Shown: piece by piece, positions 39,557 to 46,098 of the stretch
Position numbering within the stretch: the first letter of the stretch is position 1
Layout: the number at the start of each line of letters is the position of its first letter
DNA from: Deltaproteobacteria bacterium
Lineage (GTDB): Bacteria > Desulfobacterota > GWC2-55-46 > UBA9637 > GWC2-42-11
Assembly: GCA_016234925.1 (NCBI GenBank)
Contig: JACRNI010000033.1
Location: forward strand, 1-53,573
Direction: 5' to 3'
DNA: 53,573 nucleotides
Notes under the pieces: generated by a model
What the model was told of the DNA's origin: nothing
The model's input: the letters and a program-made list of their open reading frames with translations, nothing else
Database searches by the model: none
Position numbers and translations under genes: made by a program

Positions 39557-39581
39557 AATCTCCTTTTAAGGCACAGCCTGC

Positions 39582-39691
39582 TTACTTTATTTTTAGAAAC
39601 TCTTCCGCTGAAATTCCTGCCTGTTTTAATATTGCCCTCAAAGTTCCTTCGGGCATATCTCCAGATACTTAAATCCCGCAAGATTTCCCAC
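39582..39691 (-). pseudogene. HicA toxin remnant with internal deletion
   Basis: GTG at 39691 opens GNLAGFKYLE, the start of a HicA toxin, and the 3' part, in a different frame, reads SGDMPEGTLRAILKQAGIS then AEEFLKIK and stop (39582). The middle of HicA, including the catalytic His region, is missing (roughly 40 codons) and the frames do not match. The toxin is dead while its antitoxin gene survives intact upstream. Confidence 0.8.
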
Positions 39692-39693
39692 AA

Positions 39694-39933
39694 TCACATG
39701 CCTACTACAATTTCAATATCAATCTCTTTATCAGGTATTACAATCCCCGGCGGCAACGGGTCTCCATGTTCTTCAAATGACTCTATAAGTTTTCTTGCCA
39801 CATCCTGATATATCTCTATTGTTTCAGCAATCGTTCTTCCTTGAGCAACTAAACCGGGTAAAACTGGACTGGTAGCAAGATAACCCCCTTGTTCAAGGGC
39901 AGTGATGTGCAACTTCACAAATATCTCAGACAT
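39694..39933 (-). CDS. hicB: HicB-family antitoxin
   Basis: 79 residues. The HicB partial RNase H fold is seen as FVKLHITALEQGGYLATSPVLPGLVAQGRTIAETIE and DVARKLIESF, with a C-terminal tail IVIPDKEIDIEIVVGM. It lacks a separate DNA-binding domain, as in the short HicB class. The deleted HicA remnant begins two bases after its stop. An orphan antitoxin such as this may still neutralise related toxins elsewhere. ATG 39933 is preceded by AGGAGGCGCGTT. Confidence 0.85.
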   Translation of the reverse strand: MSEIFVKLHITALEQGGYLATSPVLPGLVAQGRTIAETIEIYQDVARKLIESFEEHGDPLPPGIVIPDKEIDIEIVVGM

Positions 39934-40037
39934 AACGCGCCTCCTGTTTTAAAAAATATCCAAGGCAATTCACTTTTTTTGGGCGCAGCCCAATCCCATA
40001 TCTGTGCAATCTCATTTTATTTCTCTTTTGAAGAAAT

Positions 40038-40130
40038 TGATTACACAGATTTTGGGAATACGATTACACAGATTAAAGACTACTATTTTGTTTTAATCTG
40101 TGCAATCTGCCTTTATAATCAGTGTAATCT
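40038..40130. repeat. GATTACACAGAT hairpin (family 4)
   Basis: Plus-orientation GATTACACAGATT copies (40038 and 40062) are followed by inverted AATCTGTGCAATC/GTGTAATC copies (40093-40128). It ends just before the cpoB-like stop codon. It closely resembles the copy at 47312. Confidence 0.8.
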
Positions 40131-40131
40131 T

Positions 40132-40914
40132 TCATATCTTCTCTTTTAATTTTTCCTTTGCCTTTTCAGCAGCATCGCTTTTTGGATATTTATCAATCAA
40201 TTTTTTTAAGGACTCCACTGCCTTATCTTTGTCGCCCATCTCAAGATAAGAAAGACCGACCTTTAAAAAGGCATCGGGGGCTTTATTTTCATCGGGATAA
40301 TTATCTACCACCTTCTTGAACTCAACAACCGCCTTTGCAAAATCCTTGTTTGAGTAATAGACCTCGCCTATCCAGTACTGCGCATTATCAGCAAGGGGAT
40401 TTTTAGGATAATGTTTTATAAACCTCTTGAAACCATTAACAGCCTCTTCAAGTTTCCCTGCCGCATAAAGCTCCTGCGCCTCGCGATAAAGCGTTTCAGG
40501 CTCTTGTATCTTTTCTTCTTTTTTCGCCTGCGCCGATGGCTTTACTTCTTTGCTTTTTTGTTCTTCCTTTGCCGGTTCTATTTTTTTAGGCTCTTCTTTT
40601 TTAGGTTCCTGCTTTACAACATCTTCAGGGGTAATCTTTACAGTCTTTAATTCATCAGGCGGCTTAACAGGGATTGCCATTGTCTTGATTTCATCAACAT
40701 CTTTGTTGACATTATTCAATCTCTCCTGCAGCAAGAAAATCTTGTTGTTTAACTCCTCTGTCCTTACAATATTTTCAGACTGCGCCTTTTTAATATCTGC
40801 AATACTGCCCTGCATATCCTTCATCATCATCTCGTGCCTCTGCGTTTCAGCGCATCCTGAAAATGCAAAGACAATCAATGCGGCAAAAATGATTTTGATT
40901 TTAACGGATTTCAT
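40132..40914 (-). CDS. CpoB/YbgF-like lipoprotein
   Basis: 260 residues. The lipobox is FAFSGC, giving a lipid-anchored envelope protein. A coiled coil (residues 30-85, KKAQSENIVRTEELNNKIFLLQERL) is followed by a Lys/Glu/Pro-rich linker (EPKKEEPKKIEPAKEEQKSK) and three TPR units (ETLYREAQELYAAGKLEEAVNGF; YWIGEVYYSNKDFAKAVVEF; LKVGLSYLEMGDKDKAVESL). This is the CpoB order, which coordinates Tol-Pal function and peptidoglycan synthesis at division. The tol-pal genes are not in this window. The GGAGG before the ATG comes from the edge of the repeat at 40916. Confidence 0.85.
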   Translation of the reverse strand: MKSVKIKIIFAALIVFAFSGCAETQRHEMMMKDMQGSIADIKKAQSENIVRTEELNNKIFLLQERLNNVNKDVDEIKTMAIPVKPPDELKTVKITPEDVVKQEPKKEEPKKIEPAKEEQKSKEVKPSAQAKKEEKIQEPETLYREAQELYAAGKLEEAVNGFKRFIKHYPKNPLADNAQYWIGEVYYSNKDFAKAVVEFKKVVDNYPDENKAPDAFLKVGLSYLEMGDKDKAVESLKKLIDKYPKSDAAEKAKEKLKEKI

Positions 40915-40915
40915 A

Positions 40916-41039
40916 ATGCCTCCTGATAGATGATTACACAGATTTTTAAAAAAAACGATTACACAGATTTAAAAAAGTAATCGTGTTGCCTGAATCTGTG
41001 TAATCTGCCTTTATAATCTGTGTAATCATAGTATCTCCT
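40916..41039. repeat. GATTACACAGAT hairpin with Shine-Dalgarno ends (family 4)
   Basis: Near-identical to 22916-23015 but with one more ATCTGTGTAATC unit. On the minus strand its left edge supplies AGGAGG four bases before the cpoB ATG, and its right edge reads AGGAGATACTATGATTACAC, which opens a 27-codon leader frame. Confidence 0.8.
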
Positions 41040-41131
41040 TTTAACGCAATCAACCCAAAAATATTTTAAAAGTTAATCCCCTTTCTCATATTTTGTCAAG
41101 AGAAAAACTTTTGTAAGAACCATGTTTGCTA

Positions 41132-41161
41132 TTGACAACATCTCATTTATTGTTTTAATAT
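41132..41161 (+). promoter_or_regulatory. candidate sigma-70 promoter for the PA2779-PA2778-TPR operon
   Basis: TTGACA (41132-41137) and TAATAT (41156-41161) are 18 bases apart. The ribosome-binding site GGGAGG follows at 41191-41196, before ATG 41205. Confidence 0.55.
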
Positions 41162-41204
41162 TACCGCAGAATTTTATTAAATCAAAAACAAAGGGAGGCT
41201 GAAA

Positions 41205-41609
41205 ATGAATGCAATAAGGAAATGGTTTTTTACACGGCCGCTGGCAATATATCTTGCATTTGCGTGTTTTATTATTGCAAGTGTTCCGTCAAACTCATTA
41301 GCCTTTATAATCCCATCCCAGACAGCACAAACAGCATTTGACAGGTCTAGTGACATGTCAACTGTGCAAAGGGCGCTGGAATCAAAGGCTGTAAGCCAGA
41401 GGCTCTCTGAATTAGGGCTTACAATGGATGAGATAAACAAGAGGATAAATAATTTGACTGATTCTGATCTGCATCAGTTTGCAAGCCGACTTGACAGCAT
41501 ACATGCCGGCGGCGACGGCGGGATTGGTGTTGTTATAGGCGTCCTTTTAGTTGTCGTCCTTGTGCTTGTCATCCTAAACCTGACAGGACACAAGATTATA
41601 GTAAAATAG
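41205..41609 (+). CDS. PA2779-family exported protein
   Basis: 134 residues. An N-terminal signal peptide/TM (PLAIYLAFACFIIASVPSN), a helical middle (SRLSELGLTMDEINKRINNLTDSDLHQFASRLDS, with the L-x-x-L-G-L-x-x-D-E motif of the family), a Gly-rich hinge and a C-terminal transmembrane helix (VVIGVLLVVVLVLVILNL) are all present. This matches the PA2779 family, which is always paired with a PA2778-type cysteine peptidase. Function is unknown. It is the first gene of a three-gene operon, 2 bp from the next start. Confidence 0.85.
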   Translation: MNAIRKWFFTRPLAIYLAFACFIIASVPSNSLAFIIPSQTAQTAFDRSSDMSTVQRALESKAVSQRLSELGLTMDEINKRINNLTDSDLHQFASRLDSIHAGGDGGIGVVIGVLLVVVLVLVILNLTGHKIIVK

Positions 41610-41611
41610 CA

Positions 41612-42208
41612 TTGAAAAACATAATAAATATATCAAAAAGGATGGCGGTTTTTGCCATCCTTTTTTTTATCTTTGAATGTGCAGGAGGGTGCGCAGGCAG
41701 TATAGACAGTTCTGCTCTAAAACAGGATATTGCAAAAAACCCGTCAAAAGGACATTATATAAATGATGTCCCTTTTATCGCGCAGGAAGAATTCTTTTGC
41801 GGCCCTGCCTCGCTTGCAATGGTCTTAAATTTTTACGGAATAACGATTACGCAGGAAGAGATTGCAAAAGATATATATAAAAAAAAACTTAAAGGCGCAT
41901 TAAACATAGACCTTTTGATATATGCAAGGCAAAAGGGCTTTCAAGCAAGATACTACAGCGGCAGTATTGATGATTTAAAGGCAAATATATCTAACAATGC
42001 GCCGCTGATACTTCTTTTAAATCTAGGCTATGAAATCTATCCTGTGTATCATTATATAGTCGCCGCAGGGTTTCACGATGAAAAGAATTTTATAATTGCG
42101 CACTCTGGAAAAGAAAGAGACAAGACATTTTCTTACAAAGAACTGCTAAAGGCATGGGAAAAAACATCCTTCGGAACTCTGCTTATAACCCCTTTTGAAA
42201 AGAAATGA
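41612..42208 (+). CDS. PA2778-family cysteine peptidase lipoprotein (C39-like)
   Basis: 198 residues from TTG 41612; an ATG at 41642 is an alternative. The signal peptide (MAVFAILFFIFECAGGC) ends in a lipobox-like GGC. The papain-like C39 fold follows: VPFIAQEEFFCGPASLAMVL with the catalytic Cys, a C39-type GALNIDLLIYARQKGFQARY block, and YHYIVAAGFHDEKNFIIAHSG with the catalytic His. Members of the family cleave leader or envelope substrates, but none is known here. The first codons coincide with a strong terminator hairpin (41636-41668), so expression may be attenuated. Confidence 0.85.
   Translation: MKNIINISKRMAVFAILFFIFECAGGCAGSIDSSALKQDIAKNPSKGHYINDVPFIAQEEFFCGPASLAMVLNFYGITITQEEIAKDIYKKKLKGALNIDLLIYARQKGFQARYYSGSIDDLKANISNNAPLILLLNLGYEIYPVYHYIVAAGFHDEKNFIIAHSGKERDKTFSYKELLKAWEKTSFGTLLITPFEKK
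41636..41668 (+). terminator. rho-independent terminator overlapping the start of the peptidase gene
   Basis: AAAAAGGATGGC pairs with GCCATCC followed by eight T residues; the loop is GGTTTTT. It lies 27 bp after the PA2779 stop and encodes RMAVFAILFF of the peptidase signal peptide. It could terminate most transcripts after the first gene. Confidence 0.7.
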
Positions 42209-42840
42209 GAAACTCACGACTCACGACTCGCATCGCACGATTTTATTTGCAACTTGCAGCATGCGTCTTGCAGATTTTCTTATACGGCTGCGCCAACTTG
42301 CCGCAGTTTGTAATTACAAAAGATGTTTTAACCGCAGAGGAGCATACAAATCTTGGTGTGGCATATGAATCAAAGGGAGAACTTGACCTTGCAGTAAAGG
42401 AATACAAAAAGGCTGTAGAAAAATACAGCGGCTATGCAATTGCATATTTCAATCTTGGGAATATCTATCTTGAAAAAGGTCTGTATGATGAGGCAGAGGA
42501 ATATTATCTGTCTGCAATAGAAAAATCCCCTTCAAACGCTATATTTTACAACAACCTCGCATGGCTTTACATCTATGGCAAATATGATTTGGAAAAGGCA
42601 GAAAGATATGCAGGAGATGCCCTTAAACTTGACCCTTCAAAAAAACATATATACCTTGATACGCTTGGGGTAATATATACCTATCAAAAGGAATTTAAAA
42701 AGGCGGAAGAAATACTCATGGATGCCCTAAAGTCTGCGCCAAATGGAGATGCTTCATCGCTTGACCACATATACAAACATCTGTCTGATGTGTATGATAA
42801 AATCGGGGACAGAGAGAATTATCTAATACAAACGCAATAA
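42205..42840 (+). CDS. TPR-repeat lipoprotein
   Basis: 211 residues. The lipobox is FLYGC (about residue 28). Three to four TPR units follow (HTNLGVAYESKGELDLAVKEY, AYFNLGNIYLEKGLYDEAEEY, AIFYNNLAWLYIYGKYDLEKA, HIYLDTLGVIYTYQKEFKKA). It overlaps the peptidase gene by 4 bp (ATGA), completing the PA2779-PA2778-TPR operon. The N-terminal 25 residues are encoded by short tandem repeats (ACTCACG units, then AACTTGCA units), so the signal peptide seems to have been rebuilt from repeat DNA. The last codons and TAA lie in the arm of the palindrome at 42831-42972. Confidence 0.82.
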   Translation: MRNSRLTTRIARFYLQLAACVLQIFLYGCANLPQFVITKDVLTAEEHTNLGVAYESKGELDLAVKEYKKAVEKYSGYAIAYFNLGNIYLEKGLYDEAEEYYLSAIEKSPSNAIFYNNLAWLYIYGKYDLEKAERYAGDALKLDPSKKHIYLDTLGVIYTYQKEFKKAEEILMDALKSAPNGDASSLDHIYKHLSDVYDKIGDRENYLIQTQ

Positions 42841-42972
42841 ATGTCTTTATACTGCGTTGGACTCCTCGGAAAATCCTCAACATACCAATTAGTATGCCTG
42901 CGGTTTTCCTCGTCGTCCGCCCCCCGATTAAAACATTCGAGGGCAGGCTTGTCTAAAACCATTTCTTGCGTT
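42831..42972. repeat. 142-bp palindrome (family 2) with a nested 27-bp insertion
   Basis: Arms AACGCAATAAATG and CATTTCTTGCGTT enclose the core (inverted) CCTCAACATACC...GTATGCC. Compared with the 23278 copy it has an extra 27 bp at 42921-42947, beginning CCCCCGAT and ending TCGAGGGCAGG. The same 27-mer type is in the kamA-like gene at 47207-47233. The left arm contains the TAA of the TPR lipoprotein. Confidence 0.88.
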
Positions 42973-43093
42973 CATAATGGCTTAAGGTTTAAAAAGCTTT
43001 TTCATCTATGCCATCGTATGATGTAACTTTATTTAATGCGTTTGTATTAAATATAAAGAGGAAATTGGAAGGATTAAATCATAAATAATTGAA

Positions 43094-43319
43094 GAACCCC
43101 GCAGCAAGATGCAGGGATTCTCTGGATGGGTAAGGGAAAAGTTATTTATCCGTCCCATCACGGCAAGGGATTTAATTATTTATAGGGTAGGAGCCCTCTC
43201 CTGACGGCGATAACACAATCGCAAACAGGAGTTTGCCCTACCCAGCCTTTTGACCCCGCTCCAACCTGCCTGTGCCTGTCTGCTGTCGCACAGGCAGGCA
43301 CGCAGACAGGGGAGCGGGG
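43094..43319. repeat. block of three unrelated hairpin repeats
   Basis: It holds GAACCCCGC paired with GCAGGGATTC (43093-43121), a GTAGGAGCCCTCTCCTG...CAGGAGTTTGCCCTAC doublet (43187-43241), and a long C/G-rich hairpin CCCCGCTCC...GGAGCGGGG (43254-43319) with nested GCCTGTGCC and CAGGCAGGC. No gene lies between 42973 and 43351. Confidence 0.75.
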
Positions 43320-43351
43320 ATTGCGGCGAGCATCCCGTTCAAACGGACTGT

Positions 43352-45166
43352 TTAATAACTCTCATACCTGTTTGTAATCGGCATCCTTCTGTCTTTTCCA
43401 AGGGCTCGGGGGGTGATTTTTATTCCCGGCGGAGACTGCCTTCGTTTGTATTCAGATGCATCAACCATCTTTATTACCTTTTTTACAATCTTTTCATCAA
43501 ACCCCATTGCAATTATTTCTTCAAAACTCTTATCATCTTCAACATAAGCCTTTAATATCGGGTCAAGGATTTCATATGGAGGAAGCGTGTCTTGGTCAGT
43601 TTGGTTTGGGCGAAGTTCCGCAGTAGGGGCTTTTTCCAAAACCCTTTCAGGGATTAGCGCCCCTTGCCCCCACCCATCCCGACCCATCCTTCGGATGGGT
43701 GCCCCGATGGGTACCCGCCTTGCCCCTTCTCTTTTGCCATTTCTATAATCAGCCAATTTATAGACAAGGGTCTTTGGCACATCTTTTATAACAGCAAAAC
43801 CTCCTGCCATATCCCCATAAAGCGTTGCATAGCCTACGCTCATCTCGCTTTTATTGCCTGTAGTCAGCACAAGCCATCCAAATTTGTTTGAAAGCGCCAT
43901 GAGGATATTTCCCCGTATCCTCGCCTGAATATTTTCCTCTGCAGTATCCGGTTTTTTATTTTTAAATGGTTTAGAGAGGATGCTTAAATATTTTTTGAAT
44001 GTTTCTTGAATCGGGATTATTATAAATTCAATGCCCAGATTTTTTGCAAGACTTCCCGCATCTTCTAAACTTGCCTTTGATGAATATCTGGATGGCATAA
44101 ATATGCCTGTAACATTTTTTTTGCCAAGCGCATCAACTGCAATGCTTGCGACAACTGCAGAATCAATGCCTCCGCTCAAGCCTATAACTGCATGATTAAA
44201 GCCGTTCTTTTTTACATAATCGTGTGTGCCTAGAACAAGGGCATTATAGACCTCTTCAATTTGCGAAAAGGGATTGCCGACTTTCGGAACGAGAGGTTTA
44301 AATCTATTTCTATTTTTTGGTTTTGCATGAAGGACTATCTTTTGCACCCTTTTCATTTCTGCTTCAAGAGCGATCTTTTCCTTTCTCCTTCTTGGGTCAT
44401 GGAGCCTGCTGCTGAATATTCCCTCTACATCAAGTTCAGCGATAATCAGGTCTTCTTCAAATGCCTTCCCATTGGCAATAACATTTCCTTTTTCATCTAT
44501 TATCATGCCCTGACCGTCAAACACAAGTTCGTCCTGACCGCCGACCATATTGTTGTAAGCGATAATTACGCCGTTATCAGACGCCCTTGCCGCAAGCATC
44601 TCTTGCCTGAACCTTGCTTTGCCCATGTGATACGGAGAGGCGTTTATATTCACAACAACCTCCGCCCCTGCAATTGCCTGAATCCTTGCAGGACCTTCCG
44701 GATACCAGATGTCCTCGCATATGCCTATGCCGATTGTAATTCCGTTTAAGACTATATTTAACGGCGCTGCACCAGCCTGAAAATATCTCTCCTCGTCAAA
44801 CACGCCGTAGTTCGGAAGGAACATCTTGTGGTAAACCCCTGCAATTTCGCCATCGTGGATTACAGCAGCGGCATTATAGATGTCTTCATAGATGTCTTCG
44901 GGGCTGTCAACAAAACCAACAATTGCAGTTATGCCCTTTGTCTTTGCGGCTATCTTTTTTAAAAATGCAGCATTGTCCTTTACAAACTGCGGTTTTAAAA
45001 GAAGGTCTTCCGGAGGATAGCCTGTAACTGCAAGTTCGGGAAATGCAATGAGGTCTATATCAAGTTCCTTTGCCTTGCTAATAAAGTCAAGTATCTTTTT
45101 AGTATTGCCAGAAAGGTCTCCGACTGTGGGATTTATCTGTGCCATTGCTATACGCAGGGTATCCAT
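43352..45166 (-). CDS. nadE: NAD+ synthase, glutamine-hydrolysing
   Basis: 604 residues. It amidates nicotinic acid adenine dinucleotide to NAD+ using ammonia from glutamine. The N-terminal nitrilase-type glutaminase domain shows the Glu-Lys-Cys triad in AFPELAVTGYPPEDLL, VYHKMFLPNYGVFDEERYF and IGICEDIWYPEGP. The C-terminal synthetase has the PP-loop GLSGGIDSAVVASIAVDALG and TGNKSEMSVGYATLYGD. Between KLADYRN and LIPERVLEKAPTAELRPNQTD there are 27 extra residues (GKREGARRVPIGAPIRRMGR and following), encoded by a palindromic repeat at 43658-43738. The family joins these blocks directly. The insertion is in frame and the rest is intact, so the enzyme may still work. Confidence 0.92.
   Translation of the reverse strand: MDTLRIAMAQINPTVGDLSGNTKKILDFISKAKELDIDLIAFPELAVTGYPPEDLLLKPQFVKDNAAFLKKIAAKTKGITAIVGFVDSPEDIYEDIYNAAAVIHDGEIAGVYHKMFLPNYGVFDEERYFQAGAAPLNIVLNGITIGIGICEDIWYPEGPARIQAIAGAEVVVNINASPYHMGKARFRQEMLAARASDNGVIIAYNNMVGGQDELVFDGQGMIIDEKGNVIANGKAFEEDLIIAELDVEGIFSSRLHDPRRRKEKIALEAEMKRVQKIVLHAKPKNRNRFKPLVPKVGNPFSQIEEVYNALVLGTHDYVKKNGFNHAVIGLSGGIDSAVVASIAVDALGKKNVTGIFMPSRYSSKASLEDAGSLAKNLGIEFIIIPIQETFKKYLSILSKPFKNKKPDTAEENIQARIRGNILMALSNKFGWLVLTTGNKSEMSVGYATLYGDMAGGFAVIKDVPKTLVYKLADYRNGKREGARRVPIGAPIRRMGRDGWGQGALIPERVLEKAPTAELRPNQTDQDTLPPYEILDPILKAYVEDDKSFEEIIAMGFDEKIVKKVIKMVDASEYKRRQSPPGIKITPRALGKDRRMPITNRYESY
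43658..43738. repeat. C/G-rich palindromic insertion within nadE
   Basis: 81 bp (27 codons) with the nested hairpin ACCCATCCTTCGGATGGGT and flanking CCCATCCC and GATGGGTACCCGCC words, as in the composites at 28070 and 49495. The boundaries are estimated from the conserved NadE protein blocks. Confidence 0.85.
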
Positions 45167-45222
45167 ATTTTCAGCCTATCAAAAGGTGTTAAGGTTGTAA
45201 AGTATCAAAACAAGACTTCGTG

Positions 45223-45409
45223 CTTTACCCGAAAAATGCACTTGGTTTTTATTTTTCGGGGCAAACGCAAGGTTTGAGCCAAAGACAAGGAAAAGATGGC
45301 TGGACAAAACGGAGCATATTGTTTTAAGTATGTGAGTATTTGGACAGCCAGATTTGACGCAGTATTTGGCCAAAGATTGCGTTTGCCAAAAAATGCAACT
45401 GCATTTTTT
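45223..45409. repeat. compound palindrome: hairpin, family-2 element and A/T hairpin
   Basis: CCCGAAAAAT pairs with ATTTTTCGGG (45223-45260). A 128-bp family-2 element has arms GGCAAACGCAA and TTGCGTTTGCC (45260-45387) and core GCATATTGTTTTAAGTATGT. The AAAAAATGCA-AC-TGCATTTTTT hairpin with GGGTTTACA (45388-45418) is shared with 25419. The gap between nadE and the next gene holds nothing else. Confidence 0.8.
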
Positions 45410-45448
45410 GGGTTTACAAATTTTCTCCATTTGCTAGAATAGGTATTT

Positions 45449-46018
45449 ATGAGCAATCTTAAAGAAGATCTGGACATACTTGACGCAAAACTGAATAAAC
45501 TCAAGGTTGATTATGACCAGTATTTCATGAAGATTTTAAAGAAAGAGCCATTTCTACTCAGGGAAGAGATTGACCGCATTGTTTTAAGATACAGCAATCA
45601 GCCTATTCAAAATACTCTCTTACAGTTTCGTTACGGAACATTAACTGCGAAATATACATCTCTCAAGCATCACTGGGATAGGATATTGAGAATGATAGAA
45701 GAAGGGACTTATGAGAGGAATGCCCCGGTAAATAATAAACCTGCTGCACAAAAAAAACAGGTTATCCAGCCTGTTCAGCAAGAGGCGCCGACTGCGGCTA
45801 TTCCCAATAATGATAAATTAGCAGCGCTGTATCAATACTACATTGAGAAAAGAAAGCAGACTAATGAATCTGTAAACGGACTGACATTTGATAAATTCGA
45901 AAAGGCATTGTCATCGCAGACTGAAAAGATTAAAACCGATTACAAGTGTAATGATGTTGAATACAAGGTAAGCGTCAAAGACGGAAAGACAAAGATAATC
46001 ATAGCGCCTAAAAAGTAA
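45449..46018 (+). CDS. MXAN_5187 C-terminal-type protein
   Basis: 189 residues. The N-terminal coiled coil (LKEDLDILDAKLNKLKVDYDQYF) is followed by a block with RYGTLTAKYTSLKHHWDRIL and RMIEEGTYERN, the conserved core of proteins related to the C-terminal part of Myxococcus MXAN_5187. A Pro/Gln linker (residues 95-118) leads to a second domain, LAALYQYYIEKRKQTNESVNGLTFDKFEKAL, ending in basic beta strands (VEYKVSVKDGKTKIIIAPKK). It is cytoplasmic and of unknown function. The family is mainly deltaproteobacterial, which helps place the genome. A clear terminator follows the stop. Confidence 0.8.
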   Translation: MSNLKEDLDILDAKLNKLKVDYDQYFMKILKKEPFLLREEIDRIVLRYSNQPIQNTLLQFRYGTLTAKYTSLKHHWDRILRMIEEGTYERNAPVNNKPAAQKKQVIQPVQQEAPTAAIPNNDKLAALYQYYIEKRKQTNESVNGLTFDKFEKALSSQTEKIKTDYKCNDVEYKVSVKDGKTKIIIAPKK

Positions 46019-46020
46019 AA

Positions 46021-46046
46021 ACGCTGATTTTCAAATCAGCGTTTTT
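46021..46046 (+). terminator. rho-independent terminator
   Basis: ACGCTGATTT pairs with AAATCAGCGT, followed by TTTTTA, three bases after the MXAN_5187-type gene. Because A residues precede the stem, it may work in both directions and also stop the convergent kamA-like transcript. Confidence 0.8.
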
Positions 46047-46098
46047 ATTAGAACCAACACCATCAAACACCCTGCTTTAAAAAACAGGGCTGCGCACA

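Noticed and set aside
42841-43026. A 61-codon plus-strand frame after the TPR lipoprotein.
   Set aside because: It is translated from the family-2 palindrome and its nested 27-bp insertion.
45179-45504. Two minus-strand open frames between nadE and the MXAN_5187-type gene.
   Set aside because: They are encoded by the compound palindrome at 45223-45409 and by the antisense of the next gene.
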